NCBI GenBank assembly: GCA_902578815.1
Contig: CACHEI010000001.1
Location: forward strand, 97,129 to 161,128
Reading direction: 5' to 3'
DNA length: 64,000 nucleotides
DNA from: an uncultured SAR116 cluster alpha proteobacterium
GTDB lineage: Bacteria; Pseudomonadota; Alphaproteobacteria; Puniceispirillales; Puniceispirillaceae
In this document: positions 53,419-63,316 of the stretch, piece by piece
Numbering within the stretch: the stretch's first letter is position 1
Layout of the letters: each line of letters opens with the position of its first letter
Position numbers and translations under genes: made by a program
Notes under the pieces: model-generated
What the model saw: only the letters and a program-made list of their open reading frames with translations
Told to the model about the DNA's origin: nothing
Databases searched by the model: none

Positions 53419-53473
53419 GACCCGTTATCCGGTTTAACTCGACCGCCAAAGAGCCAGCACAACGCCAAATCAG

Positions 53474-54700
53474 ATGATGACCACTTATTCCACTAAACCC
53501 CAGAGAACCTCCACTGACTATTCTGCCGATAGTGCGGTCATGGAGACTTATGGTCGCGCTGAAATCGCCTTTACCAAAGGTGAGGGATGCTGGCTGATAA
53601 GCGAGGCGGGCGACCGCTATCTGGACTGCGCCAGTGGGATTGCGGTGAATACGCTTGGTCATTCACATCCCGCTCTTGTTGAAGGTTTGCGTGATCAAGC
53701 TGGCAAATTATGGCACACGTCAAACCTCTACCGTATTCCTGGTCAGGAGCGCGTTGCTAAGAAACTGGCAGAGCTGTCAGGGCTGGATCAGGTTTTTTTC
53801 TGCAATTCAGGTGTTGAGGCAACAGAAGCTGCGGTGAAGATTGCGCGACGTGCCTCGTATGAGCGGGGTGAGTCTGACAGAATGACCGTTCTCTGCGCTT
53901 CTGGCGCGTTTCATGGGCGCACCATTGGAATGCTTGCAGCTACTGACAGGCCTGCATTTCGGACCGGCTTTGGGCCGATACCTGATGGGTTTGAACATGT
54001 CGCTTTCGGCGACTTGAAAGCCCTGCGCGATGCGCTGGGATCGCATATCGCCGCGGTGATGATTGAGCCAGTTCAAGGCGAGGGTGGTGCCCGCAATGTG
54101 CCGGAGGGCTATATCGAGGGTGTGCGTGCGGCCGCTGATGAATTTGGTGCCCTGGTGATTGCCGATGAGGTTCAGGCTGGCATCGGCCGGACAGGTACCC
54201 TGTTTTCGTTTGAGCCCTATGGTGTCAGGCCGGATATCATTGCGCTTGCCAAGGGTCTTGGCGGTGGCTTTCCTGTTGGTGCCGTGATTGCCAGCAAGAT
54301 GGTGGGTGACGCCATGACACCAGGCACGCATGGTTCCACATTTGGCGGCAATCCGCTGGCTATGGCAGCAGCGGAGGTTATTCTTGAAACGCTGTCTTTA
54401 CCCGGCTTTATGGAAGACGTTCGCCGGCGGGCCGACCGCCTCGAAGAAGGGTTGATGGCTATAGCTGGACAGCATCCAGACAAGATTGCCGAAATAAGGG
54501 GCCGTGGATTTCTGCGCGGGATGCGCCTTCACCAGACCTCAGAAGTTGGGGTGCTCGTTGCGGCGCTTCGTGAGCGTGGGATGCTAACCGTTCCCGCGGC
54601 AGAAAATACTTTAAGATTGTTGCCGCCATTGGTGATTAGCGATGAGGAAATTGGCATTGCCCTTGATCTCATGGCGCTGGCGCTGGCGGATTGTGCATGA
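53474..54700 (+). CDS. argD: Acetylornithine aminotransferase
   Basis: PLP-dependent transamination in arginine synthesis. Many members also serve succinyl-diaminopimelate in lysine synthesis. The 408-residue class III enzyme has ASGIAVNTLGHSHP, FFCNSGVEATEAAVKIAR, FHGRTIGMLAATD, VIADEVQAGIGRTG and the PLP lysine in IALAKGLGGGFP. The ATG at 53474 is followed immediately by a second ATG (53477), either of which could serve. The segment before VMETYGRAEIAF is longer than usual. argF and hslO follow. Confidence 0.96.
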   Translation: MMTTYSTKPQRTSTDYSADSAVMETYGRAEIAFTKGEGCWLISEAGDRYLDCASGIAVNTLGHSHPALVEGLRDQAGKLWHTSNLYRIPGQERVAKKLAELSGLDQVFFCNSGVEATEAAVKIARRASYERGESDRMTVLCASGAFHGRTIGMLAATDRPAFRTGFGPIPDGFEHVAFGDLKALRDALGSHIAAVMIEPVQGEGGARNVPEGYIEGVRAAADEFGALVIADEVQAGIGRTGTLFSFEPYGVRPDIIALAKGLGGGFPVGAVIASKMVGDAMTPGTHGSTFGGNPLAMAAAEVILETLSLPGFMEDVRRRADRLEEGLMAIAGQHPDKIAEIRGRGFLRGMRLHQTSEVGVLVAALRERGMLTVPAAENTLRLLPPLVISDEEIGIALDLMALALADCA

Positions 54701-54740
54701 CGGCTACATAAGACAATAAAAAGGAAGACGGAACATTCAG

Positions 54741-55649
54741 ATGCGACATTTTCTCGATATCAAGGATTTTGATGCCAAAACATTGCAGGCCATTCTTGAT
54801 GATTCGCGCTCCCTGAAAACGACGCTGCGGTCAGGCGGAAAACACCCGCAGCCCCTTGCTGGAAGATCTGTCGCTATGATCTTTGAAAAACCATCGACTC
54901 GGACCCGCGTTTCCTTTGAGGTTGGTATTTCCCAGCTTGGCGGCTCACCGATAATTCTGTCAACCGGTGACATGCAGTCGGGGCGTGGCGAGACGATAGA
55001 GGATACGGCGCGAGTGCTGTCGCGCTATGTCGATGCGATCATGATACGATGTTTCAGTCATCAGCAGCTACTAGATTTGGCATCGCATGCCACTGTTCCC
55101 GTGATCAACGGTCTGACGGAACGGTCTCATCCCTGTCAGATAATGGCCGATCTGCAGACCATGATTGACTGCCATGGTCCATTAGAAGGGCAGAGTGTCA
55201 CCTGGTTTGGTGATGGCAACAATGTTCTTGTGAGTTTGATCGAGGCGGCTGTGCTGTTTAAATTTGAACTGAGAATCGCCTGTCCTGATGGCTATTCACC
55301 ATCAACTGAGCTGCTTACTTGGGCCCAGGCGCAGGGAGGTGACATCACCCTGCATGATGACCCAATCGAGGCAGCGCGAAACAGCCAGACGCTGGTTACG
55401 GATGTGTGGATTTCAATGGGTGATGACGAAGGTACGCGGATGCAGGATTTTGCGCCCTATCAGGTGAATGCCGATCTGATGAAAGTGGCTGCGGGTGATG
55501 CGGTCTTCCTACACTGTCTTCCCGCCATCCGTGGTCAGGAGGTTGCCGCAGAGGTCATCGATGGGCCGCAGTCCGTGGTCTTTGACGAAGCTGAAAACAG
55601 ATTGCACGCGCAAAAGGCTGTGCTGGCATGGTGTTTTGCTGCCAATTGA
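54741..55649 (+). CDS. argF: Ornithine carbamoyltransferase
   Basis: Makes citrulline from ornithine and carbamoyl phosphate. The 302-residue product has the carbamoyl-phosphate site FEKPSTRTRVSFEVG, MIRCFSHQQL, GLTERSHPCQIMADLQT, DVWISMGDD and HCLPAIRGQEV. AAGGAAG lies upstream of the ATG. hslO starts 73 bases after the stop. Confidence 0.97.
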   Translation: MRHFLDIKDFDAKTLQAILDDSRSLKTTLRSGGKHPQPLAGRSVAMIFEKPSTRTRVSFEVGISQLGGSPIILSTGDMQSGRGETIEDTARVLSRYVDAIMIRCFSHQQLLDLASHATVPVINGLTERSHPCQIMADLQTMIDCHGPLEGQSVTWFGDGNNVLVSLIEAAVLFKFELRIACPDGYSPSTELLTWAQAQGGDITLHDDPIEAARNSQTLVTDVWISMGDDEGTRMQDFAPYQVNADLMKVAAGDAVFLHCLPAIRGQEVAAEVIDGPQSVVFDEAENRLHAQKAVLAWCFAAN

Positions 55650-55722
55650 TGGTTTTGGTGGACGCATGTCTGGAGCTGTGCAGAAAATTCCAGATAACCA
55701 GAGAAGCTCAAGGATAGTTTGC

Positions 55723-56667
55723 ATGACCGTAACGCCGTTGTCAGATGCGCAGATCATTCCCTTTTACCTCACCAGTGGCGCGGAAAATGTTGCTCTGATC
55801 AGGGGACGAATTGCTTCGGTTGGCCAGCCAGCCACGACTATTCTGCAGCGCCATGCCTATCCTCCTGCCATTGCGAAGATACAAGCTGAGGCATTGGCTT
55901 TGACCGCATGTCTGGCGAGTACGCTCAAATTTCACGGGATCTTCACCTTGCAGGCAAAGGGCGATGCGCAGGTCAAAACCCTGCTTGCCGATATGACCTC
56001 GGACGGTGATTTGCGAGGTTATGTAGCCTTTGATGCGGATGCAAAAAGCTCTGATGACGCCATCGCAAATTTGCCGTCAAATGTTCCGGAGTTGATGGGG
56101 TCTGGCCATATCGCCTTCACCATTGATGAGGGCGCAACCGGTGGAAGATATCAGGGTATCGTCGATCTTAAGGGTGCTACACTTAGTGATACTGCGACCG
56201 CATGGTTTGCCAATTCTGAGCAGCTTGACACATTGTTTGTGGCAGCTTCGCAACAGCAAGGTGAGCAATGGCAGGCAAACTCCATGATGCTGCAACGGAT
56301 TGCTGCCAAGGGCGGCGAGAATGGCTCGGCTGCCGATTTGGATCTCAGCGATGATGCCTGGCATACAGCCAAGACTCTCATGGAGTCCGTGCAGTTTGAT
56401 GAAATGGTTGATCCGCGCCTCGGCCCCGAGGCGTTGATCTTCAGGCTGTTCAATTCCATGGAACCTCATGTGGCCCCAGCCCGCGAGGTGCGAGATAAAT
56501 GCCGCTGCAGTCCGTGGCGGGTCGAAAACATGCTAGGACAGCTTGATCCGGCAGATATCAAGGATTTGGCGAATGCAGCCGGTTATGTTGAAATTACCTG
56601 CGAATTCTGCAAGATAACGCGAAAAATTCACATTGATGAGATTGGCACGGCGCTAGCGCCGCAGTGA
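55723..56667 (+). CDS. hslO: Hsp33 redox-regulated chaperone
   Basis: Hsp33 is a holdase switched on by oxidation of zinc-bound cysteines. The 314-residue protein has the N-terminal substrate domain and near the C-terminus DKCRCSPWRVENML (CxC) and ITCEFCKITRKI (CxxC), the four zinc ligands. ATG 55723 follows AAGGAT. The argF-hslO pairing is common in alphaproteobacteria. Confidence 0.95.
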   Translation: MTVTPLSDAQIIPFYLTSGAENVALIRGRIASVGQPATTILQRHAYPPAIAKIQAEALALTACLASTLKFHGIFTLQAKGDAQVKTLLADMTSDGDLRGYVAFDADAKSSDDAIANLPSNVPELMGSGHIAFTIDEGATGGRYQGIVDLKGATLSDTATAWFANSEQLDTLFVAASQQQGEQWQANSMMLQRIAAKGGENGSAADLDLSDDAWHTAKTLMESVQFDEMVDPRLGPEALIFRLFNSMEPHVAPAREVRDKCRCSPWRVENMLGQLDPADIKDLANAAGYVEITCEFCKITRKIHIDEIGTALAPQ

Positions 56668-56761
56668 TGGGTTGGCGGGTTTGGTTTATCGGCGTAAATT
56701 CGGCTGTGGATTTATTTTCTTTCATGCCGCATTCTTGAAACGACAGAATGGGAGGCTAAAA

Positions 56762-57346
56762 ATGCGGCTCGGCTATCTTATTATCATGGTTGTGATGGGG
56801 TCGGTGACAGCATGTGGAACCTCAACCAACGGAACAAAAGCCCCGCCAAAATTTGACAGTAGTGGCTATGCCGCGTTTGCCATGAATGCCCGCCGCCTAG
56901 AAATTGTCGAAAACTGGCAGATGCCGATGGAAGCACCCTATATTGGTCATTTCCAGACACCTTATCCGAGCAATATTGTCGCTAATTGGGCGGCAAGCGT
57001 GTTGCAGCCGGCAGGCGGCAGTGGCGAACTGATTCTCGACATATCAAAAGCATCTGTGACAAAGGAAAAGCTACCTCGCGAGACTAATCTGCAGGGTATT
57101 CTCTCGGATCAGCAGGATACCAAAATCAGGGTCGAATTAGTGGCCCGTCTGATGTGGCTACAACCTGTTGGTGGAGCCAAAGCGATGGTAAACCTCTCGG
57201 CAAGCCACTCAAAAACCACACCAGAATCTTCAACGCCAAATGAGTTTGACAAGGCAGTCAAGGAAACCTTGCTGCTGGCCCTAGCGGCGCTTGACAGGCA
57301 GGCGCGCGAGGAGTTGCAGAAGATCGATAATATAATTCTGCGTTAA
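56762..57346 (+). CDS. Putative lipoprotein downstream of hslO
   Basis: A 194-residue protein with a signal peptide MRLGYLIIMVVMGSVTA followed by the lipobox cysteine (VTAC at residues 15-18). A mature domain of unknown function has PYIGHFQTPYPSNIVANWAAS and repeated charged helices. Similar small lipoproteins lie after hslO in other alphaproteobacteria. GGGAGG precedes ATG 56762. The last four bases overlap the end of convergent trkH. Confidence 0.75.
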   Translation: MRLGYLIIMVVMGSVTACGTSTNGTKAPPKFDSSGYAAFAMNARRLEIVENWQMPMEAPYIGHFQTPYPSNIVANWAASVLQPAGGSGELILDISKASVTKEKLPRETNLQGILSDQQDTKIRVELVARLMWLQPVGGAKAMVNLSASHSKTTPESSTPNEFDKAVKETLLLALAALDRQAREELQKIDNIILR

Positions 57347-58788
57347 CGGCTCCAGAACGCTGGTGTCAACATCACCAAAACGGTAAACAGTTCTAGGCGT
57401 CCAAGTAGCATTCCAAACGCCATAACCCATTTTGCCGCATCAGGTACATTCGCGAAATTGCCATTGGCGCCGATCAGATTGCCAAGCCCTGGTCCTACGT
57501 TGCTGATCGACGTAGCCGCTCCAGAAAGAGCGGTGACGAAATCAAGCCCCATCATCCCCAGAAGGATGGCCAGAAGAACGAAGCACAGAATATAAAGGTA
57601 GAAGAAGCCCATGACCGAATCCATGACCTCTGGTGCGACCGGACGTTTGTTGTAATATGCGAGAACCACGGCATGCGGACGAAGCAGGCGGCTAATCTGC
57701 ACTCTTGCTGTTGTCGCTAATACCTGTAGTCGGAACACTTTAATGCCGCATGTTGTTGACCCACCACACCCGCCAATGAACATGGCGATCAGAAGTAGCG
57801 TGGAGGCAAACCCGCCCCATGCTGAAAAATTGGCACTAGCATATCCGGTACCAGATATGATCGAAACGGCATTGAAACTTGATTGCCTGATGGCTGTGCC
57901 AAGTGGCATACCGGATATGTTAAGATGCCAGCAAAGAAGGCTGACAACCGCAAATAGGAGCGCCAAAAACCAACGGACCTGTGGGTCCTGCAGAAGTGAT
58001 TGCCAGCCACCGCGAACCATCGCCAGATAGTGGGCAAATGGCAGACTGCCCACTATCATTCCTGCGATGACAATCCATTCGATCGCGACCGAGTCAAAAG
58101 CGCCGATAGAGGCTGTTCTCGTTGAATATCCCCCTGTAGCGATGGTTGTCATGGCGTGCGCCACAGCGTCAAAAACTCCCATGCCTGCAAGGGAGAGCAT
58201 GGTTGCCCAGGCGGCCGTCAAAAACGCATAAACGAGTCCAATACCGCCTGCAAGCTGCGCGGCCCGAGGCACGACTTTTTCTGCCCTGTCGTATGACTCG
58301 GTGCGGAACAGCTGCATTCCACCAACTGACAGCATTGGCAAAACAGCCATCGCCATTACCACAATGCCAACGCCTCCCAGCCATTGAAGCAACGCCCGCC
58401 AGATTAGAATGCCGTGTGACGCTGCCTCGATATTTTTCAAGACGGTTGATCCGGTCGTGGTGATGCCCGACACCGACTCAAAAATTGCGTCTGTGGGGCT
58501 GAGTGCCAACTCACAAAACATGAAGGGAAAGGAACCGAAAACACCGATAAGAAGCCAGGATCCGTTCGTGAGCAGAAATGCCTGTTTGAGGCCCAAATCG
58601 AAAGGTTCGCGCTGTGATGTGCTTAACCATACGGCAACACCAACAAAGGCAGTTAAAAGGGAAGAAACGGCAAATACTTGCCAATCATCTGAACCAACAT
58701 AAAGATCTATCGCCATTGGGATCAGCATTGCCGCCGCAAGCATGGTCGTCAGCAGACCAAGGATATTTAACACAGGTGCTAGTCGCAT
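57343..58788 (-). CDS. trkH: Trk/Ktr-type potassium transporter membrane subunit
   Basis: The 481-residue membrane protein carries four pore-loop repeats of the TrkH/KtrB class, with filter segments such as SVSGITTTGSTVL, MTTIATGGYST and FNAVSIISGTGYASANFSAWGG. QWLGGVGIVVMAMAVLP is a family signature. It takes up K+ when partnered with TrkA, which is not encoded here. The family assignment is firm; coupling to Na+ or H+ is not decided. Confidence 0.92.
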   Translation of the reverse strand: MRLAPVLNILGLLTTMLAAAMLIPMAIDLYVGSDDWQVFAVSSLLTAFVGVAVWLSTSQREPFDLGLKQAFLLTNGSWLLIGVFGSFPFMFCELALSPTDAIFESVSGITTTGSTVLKNIEAASHGILIWRALLQWLGGVGIVVMAMAVLPMLSVGGMQLFRTESYDRAEKVVPRAAQLAGGIGLVYAFLTAAWATMLSLAGMGVFDAVAHAMTTIATGGYSTRTASIGAFDSVAIEWIVIAGMIVGSLPFAHYLAMVRGGWQSLLQDPQVRWFLALLFAVVSLLCWHLNISGMPLGTAIRQSSFNAVSIISGTGYASANFSAWGGFASTLLLIAMFIGGCGGSTTCGIKVFRLQVLATTARVQISRLLRPHAVVLAYYNKRPVAPEVMDSVMGFFYLYILCFVLLAILLGMMGLDFVTALSGAATSISNVGPGLGNLIGANGNFANVPDAAKWVMAFGMLLGRLELFTVLVMLTPAFWSR

Positions 58789-58909
58789 TCTTTAACCGCC
58801 AACGGGCATGGACATGGGAAGATGTTAACACTGATCAAGCCGAAGATGCAAAACACCTATACAGCCTGAGCTGTGAGCAACAGCCAAACGCATTTGATTC
58901 GAGATGTGA

Positions 58910-59548
58910 TCAGCCCAGCTTTGTCTGTTCAAAAAACCGTCTGCGCAGGTCACTATCCGACTGAAACACACCGGTAAAACGTGTGGTTACCATCGAGACA
59001 TCTGGTTTTCTGACGCCGCGTGTTGTCATGCACTGGTGCTGCGCATCAATCAGCATAGCCACACCATGTGGACGCAGTTCGGATTGGATACATTCTGCAA
59101 CCTGCGCCGTCAGCGTTTCCTGCGTTTGCAGCCGGCGGGCAAAACTGTCCAGAACGCGGGCAAGTTTTGATATGCCAACGACGCGGCGATCAGGCATATA
59201 TGCAATATGGGCAACCCCAAGAATTGGGACCATATGATGCTCGCAATGGCTTTCCAGCCTGATGTTGCGCAACATTACCATGTCATCATAGCCCTCGACT
59301 TCTTCAAAGGTGCTGCCCAGCAGGGACGCTGGATCTTCATTATAGCCTATACAGAATTCCTTCCAGGCGCGTGCCACGCGCCCAGGTGTTCCAATTAAAC
59401 CCTCGCGGGTGGGGTCATCACCGGCCCATCGCAACAGCACTTCAACTGCGGCTTCGGCCTCGGACCGTGTGGGTCCTGCGTCGCCATGCGCCTTGCTTGG
59501 CGTTCCGGCTTTCAGGGTTTTCGTGTCGCTGTCATCGTAGGGAGTCAT
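58910..59548 (-). CDS. folE: GTP cyclohydrolase I
   Basis: Converts GTP to 7,8-dihydroneopterin triphosphate, first step of folate synthesis. The 212-residue product has DDPTREGLIGTPGRVARAWKEF, the zinc ligands in LESHCEHHMVPILG and AQHQCMTTRGV, and GISKLARVLDSFARRLQ. ATG 59548 removes 31 unconserved residues of a longer open frame. The N-terminal 25 residues are low complexity. Confidence 0.96.
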   Translation of the reverse strand: MTPYDDSDTKTLKAGTPSKAHGDAGPTRSEAEAAVEVLLRWAGDDPTREGLIGTPGRVARAWKEFCIGYNEDPASLLGSTFEEVEGYDDMVMLRNIRLESHCEHHMVPILGVAHIAYMPDRRVVGISKLARVLDSFARRLQTQETLTAQVAECIQSELRPHGVAMLIDAQHQCMTTRGVRKPDVSMVTTRFTGVFQSDSDLRRRFFEQTKLG

Positions 59549-59930
59549 TACCACACACCTATTGGCTGTTCGTCTGCCTGATGGGTCTCTTTGCTTTTTT
59601 ATGGCTAATCTACAGGTCAAAAGCAACTCAATATGGCGCAAAAACGAAGTGTGTTAACGATCATCGACCTTGTGAGAGGTAGTCAATCCAAGAATTTTTC
59701 TTGATGCTGGTCTCTGATTGGTAGCAATTTATGGAGAAACACCGAATGTGCGATGTGATCGTCAAACCATGGATATCGGGGTTGAACATTTCAGCCTGAC
59801 GCGTTATATCCCGCGCACTGGCGCAATGAATGTTTTTACACCATGGTCCCTGCCTCGCCGGCGATGGCTAATTTTGTTGCCAAAAGGGATATTCACGCAA
59901 CAGTGACAAACACAAAAAAGGAGTTTACCC
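59549..59930. other. Intergenic region between folE and the PfpI-like gene
   Basis: 382 bases without a credible gene. The region separates divergent folE and the PfpI-like gene and should carry both promoters. For the plus direction TTGAAC (59782-59787), a 17-base spacer and TATATC (59805-59810) form a plausible but not strong promoter. No clear element is seen for folE. Confidence 0.5.
59782..59810 (+). promoter_or_regulatory. Possible promoter for the PfpI-like gene
   Basis: TTGAAC and TATATC, each four of six to consensus, are separated by 17 bases. The predicted leader to ATG 59931 is about 115 bases. Confidence 0.35.
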
Positions 59931-60443
59931 ATGCGAATGACAAATTTTGCTGGCAAGACAGTTGGCCTCATGGTGGCCAGTGGCTTTGATGAGGCCACTT
60001 TTATTGCAATTCAAAAGGCGATGCTGGTGGCAAATGCAAAATTGAAGATCATTTCAAGTGACGCTGGTCTGACCAATGCTTGGAACGGGACCGGCTGGGG
60101 TATGTCCTATCCTGTAGACGCAACGCTCTCGACAACACTTGCAGTTGATTATGATGCCTTGATAATTCCACGAGGCGATCGCCATATCGAAAAACTCTCA
60201 ACCGAGGTTCATGCCAAGCGGATCTTGCGGGCGTTTCTTCGCGAAAAGATGCCCGTGCTCATCCTTGCCGATGCAATCAAGATCCTTGACATTGTCGATA
60301 TGGGCTACCCTGAATTTGTCAATGGCGCAAACGCTGCCCGTAGTGAAAACCTGGCTGCTACCAACACGGAGGACATCGTTGTTGGTCTTGATATGTTAAA
60401 CGAGATTATGCTCGACGGTCAGGACGAAAGCCGCGCTGCCTGA
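59931..60443 (+). CDS. DJ-1/PfpI-like protein lacking the nucleophile cysteine
   Basis: The 170-residue product has the class I glutamine-amidotransferase-like fold of DJ-1/PfpI: KTVGLMVASGFDEATFIAIQ near the start (acidic partner Glu21-type), DALIIPRGDRHIEKL and FLREKMPVLILADAIKILD. In active members the last segment contains the nucleophile elbow with Cys (for example AICHG); here it reads LADAIK, with no cysteine. It is probably not a protease or glyoxalase. Family relatives include stress-linked catalase C-terminal domains. AGGAG is 8 bases before the ATG. Confidence 0.78.
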   Translation: MRMTNFAGKTVGLMVASGFDEATFIAIQKAMLVANAKLKIISSDAGLTNAWNGTGWGMSYPVDATLSTTLAVDYDALIIPRGDRHIEKLSTEVHAKRILRAFLREKMPVLILADAIKILDIVDMGYPEFVNGANAARSENLAATNTEDIVVGLDMLNEIMLDGQDESRAA

Positions 60444-60483
60444 TAAGGCGGTGCAGGCACGCGTTCGTGAGGTAGACTGCGTT

Positions 60484-60729
60484 ATGGATGACAGTCAAAC
60501 ACAGACGAAGCTAACGTCTCCATGCATCTCAGTCTGCCAGATGGATGAGGCTAATCGGCTGTGTCTTGGGTGTTGTCGGACACGCCGGGAGATTGCCGCC
60601 TGGCCAGGTATGTCAGCAGAAGAACAAAGTGTTCTGCTGAGCGAATTGCGGACAAGACGTGCCGCTGTGACCGGTGTGTGGCGGCGGGCAGCGCGTCGAC
60701 CAACCAGACAGGTTAACAAAGACAGCTAG
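60484..60729 (+). CDS. DUF1289 family protein
   Basis: An 81-residue protein with SPCISVCQMDEANRLCLGCCRTRREIAAWPGMS, the DUF1289 pattern P-C-x-x-x-C-x-x-D...C-x-G-C-x-R-T...E-I-x-x-W. The four or five cysteines probably bind a metal. Function is unknown. It follows the PfpI-like gene by 40 bases. Confidence 0.85.
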   Translation: MDDSQTQTKLTSPCISVCQMDEANRLCLGCCRTRREIAAWPGMSAEEQSVLLSELRTRRAAVTGVWRRAARRPTRQVNKDS

Positions 60730-60744
60730 TGAAACATTCAGCAC

Positions 60745-61451
60745 TTGATAGAATGTTTGCGGGAAAAGAATTTTTTGGCCGATGGTGCCACCGGTACTGA
60801 CCTATTGATGCGAGGTTTGGAAACTGCCTTTCCGCTTGAGTGGTGGAATGTCGAGTAACCGGATGATATTATCGGCTTTCACCCTTCGTTTTTTTTGGCC
60901 ATTGCTGATCCGTTGCTGACCAATTCATTTGGAGGCCTTGCATTGCGTTTCAAGGTATATGAGGCGCATGACCGTGTCGCCGAAACCAACACCGTTGTTG
61001 CACGTCTTGCTCGTATGGCGGCTGATGCTGTTGTGGACAGGCAGGGGTGCCGTCTGGTTGTCACTGGTTCGATGGGTTCGATTGGTGAGTTGTTTGAGCT
61101 GATGGGTTGGTTGACCCGTTAAACAACCTGGGATGCTTTTGGGTCACATGCGAGCACTCTTGCTGATGGTTGCGTGGACATGTTGTGGATTGAAACTATT
61201 TCCAACACCAAGGAAGTCGCCACTGCACTTAAAGTCGGCAAAAGCAACCGATTTGCCGGTTGTGGCAACTACGACCTTTGATACGGCGGCGATGCAACAG
61301 GTACTAGGCCAACTTTGGACCGACATTCCTGAAAATCTGGGTGATGCCGGTCGTCACAAATCTTGGCGGAGCTGTCGGAAATGACGCCGCAACGCAAATT
61401 CTGACACTACTTACGCCCCGACGAAATGCCGGTTGCAGTCTCGGTTCATAA
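60745..61451 (+). pseudogene. Decayed betaine-homocysteine methyltransferase-like gene
   Basis: One frame gives FLADGATGTDLLMRGLETAF, then WWNVE, stop TAA (60856-60858), LTNSFGGLALRFKVYEAHDR, LVVTGSMGSIGELFELMG, stop TAA (61120-61122) and VDMLWIETISNTKEVATAL. The match then moves to another frame (LPVVATTTFDTAAM) and again to a third ([18 protein letters not shown]). This order of motifs is that of the homocysteine S-methyltransferase/BHMT family, about 300 residues. Two in-frame stops, at least two frameshifts and the lack of the C-terminal GGCC zinc motif show it is dead. An intact homologue would transfer a methyl group from betaine to homocysteine. Confidence 0.87.
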
Positions 61452-61507
61452 TTTGCATACTGCGCCAGTTTTTATGTCCCTTATGGATCTTTTCTGGAGC
61501 CATGACC

Positions 61508-63283
61508 ATGCATGCTTACCGTTCCCACAATTGTGTTGAATTAGCTGAGGCCAATGTTGGTGAAAAAGTCCGGCTGTCGGGCTGGATCAACCGCAAGCGT
61601 GATCACGGTCAACTGGTTTTTGTTGATTTGCGTGATCATTATGGTCTGACCCAATGTGTCATCGACTCCTCGGACGCCTGCTTTGAAATGGTTGAGGCAA
61701 CCCGACTTGAGTCAGTTGTGACAGTGACGGGTGAGGTGTTGAAACGGAGTGACGAGACCATCAACACCAGCTTGCCGACAGGTCATATTGAAGTGCGGAT
61801 TGAGAAATTTTCGGTTCAGTCGGCGGCGGATACCTTGCCGTTGCAGGTCAATTCAGATGAGAACTCGGGTGAGGAAACGAGATTGCGGTATCGTTTTCTT
61901 GATCTTCGTCGTGCGCGCCCACACGGCAATATCATGCTGCGCGCCCAGATCATCCAGTCAATTCGGGCTCGAATGGTCGCCCTCGGCTTCACAGAGTTCC
62001 AGACCCCCATTCTAACAGCCTCTTCTCCCGAGGGAGCGCGTGATTTTCTTGTGCCAGCAAGGCTGCATCCAGGAAAATTTTACGCGCTGCCGCAGGCACC
62101 CCAGCAGTTCAAACAGCTGATTATGGTGTCTGGCTTTGACCGCTATTTCCAGATCGCCCCCTGTTTTCGTGATGAGGATAGCCGTGCAGATCGCAGTCCG
62201 GGTGAATTCTACCAACTTGACCTTGAGATGAGCTTCGTCGAACAGCAGGATGTTTTTGATGCAGTCGAACCTGTTATCAGAGGGGTGTTTGAGGAATTTT
62301 CTGATAAGACCATCGACAGTAAGTTTGTACATATTCCCTATGCGGAATCAATGCTCAGATTTGGCAACGACAAGCCGGACTTGCGAGTGCCTTTCGAAAT
62401 CACCGATGTAACCGAGATTTTCCGAGATTCGGGGTTTTCAATTTTTGCCAAGAATGTGGAAAATGGTGCTGTTGTGCGTGCCGTGCCTGGCCCAAAGTGC
62501 GGCAGCCGGGCCATCGCTGACAGGATGAATAGCTGGGCGCAGGCCGAAGGGGCCCCTGGCATGGGCTATATCATTTATGGCGATGGAGAGGCCAGAGGTC
62601 CGGTGGCAAAGGCGCTTGGTGCAGAGAAGGCAGAAGAGATTCGCGTGGCCGTTGGTGTAGGTGATGGTGATGCTGTGTTTTTTGCCTGCGCTACGGCCAC
62701 TGAGGCGGCAAGCCTGGCTGGACGTGCCCGACTAAAGATTGGCGAGGATCAGGGCCTGATCGATCCGGACTGTTTCAAATTTGCTTGGGTTGTTGATTTT
62801 CCAATGTTTGAATTGGATGAAGTGACAGGTAAGATTGATTTCTCGCACAACCCCTTTTCCATGCCGCAAGGAGGGATGGAGGCGCTGGAAAACATGGACC
62901 CACTCGAAATCAAGGCGTGGCAATATGACCTTGTGTGCAATGGCGTCGAACTATCCTCCGGGGCGATCCGGAATCATCTGCCTGAAGTCATGTACAAGGC
63001 CTTTGAAATTGCCGGCTATGATAACAGCGTTGTTGATGAGAAATTTCCAGCAATGATTAATGCTTTCCGCTTTGGCGCGCCACCGCACGGCGGCATTGCC
63101 CCCGGCATAGACCGAATTGTTATGCTAATTGCGGATGAGCCTAATATTCGTGAGGTTATCTTGTTTCCGATGAATGGTAAGGCCGAGGACCTAATGATGT
63201 CCGCGCCGTCAGAAGTGGAGGATGTCGCCCTCGCTGACTTGCACATCCGGCGTGTGCCGGTTATCAAGTCGCAAAGCGACTAG
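61508..63283 (+). CDS. aspS: Aspartyl-tRNA synthetase
   Basis: Class IIb synthetase of 591 residues. An N-terminal OB-fold ([22 protein letters not shown]) leads to motif 2 region [24 protein letters not shown], a GAD insertion domain and motif 3 [13 protein letters not shown]. Length is that of the bacterial type. ATG 61508 is preferred because GGAG is 8 bases upstream; ATG 61502 is too close. Whether it also charges tRNA-Asn depends on the presence of gatCAB and asnS elsewhere. Confidence 0.96.
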   Translation: MHAYRSHNCVELAEANVGEKVRLSGWINRKRDHGQLVFVDLRDHYGLTQCVIDSSDACFEMVEATRLESVVTVTGEVLKRSDETINTSLPTGHIEVRIEKFSVQSAADTLPLQVNSDENSGEETRLRYRFLDLRRARPHGNIMLRAQIIQSIRARMVALGFTEFQTPILTASSPEGARDFLVPARLHPGKFYALPQAPQQFKQLIMVSGFDRYFQIAPCFRDEDSRADRSPGEFYQLDLEMSFVEQQDVFDAVEPVIRGVFEEFSDKTIDSKFVHIPYAESMLRFGNDKPDLRVPFEITDVTEIFRDSGFSIFAKNVENGAVVRAVPGPKCGSRAIADRMNSWAQAEGAPGMGYIIYGDGEARGPVAKALGAEKAEEIRVAVGVGDGDAVFFACATATEAASLAGRARLKIGEDQGLIDPDCFKFAWVVDFPMFELDEVTGKIDFSHNPFSMPQGGMEALENMDPLEIKAWQYDLVCNGVELSSGAIRNHLPEVMYKAFEIAGYDNSVVDEKFPAMINAFRFGAPPHGGIAPGIDRIVMLIADEPNIREVILFPMNGKAEDLMMSAPSEVEDVALADLHIRRVPVIKSQSD

Positions 63284-63316
63284 CACGACACCGCCACCGG
63301 TAAGAGCGCCGTTGCG

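Noticed and set aside
59718..59906. 62-residue open frame in the folE-PfpI spacer
   Set aside because: No ribosome-binding site, no family resemblance, and composition like non-coding sequence.
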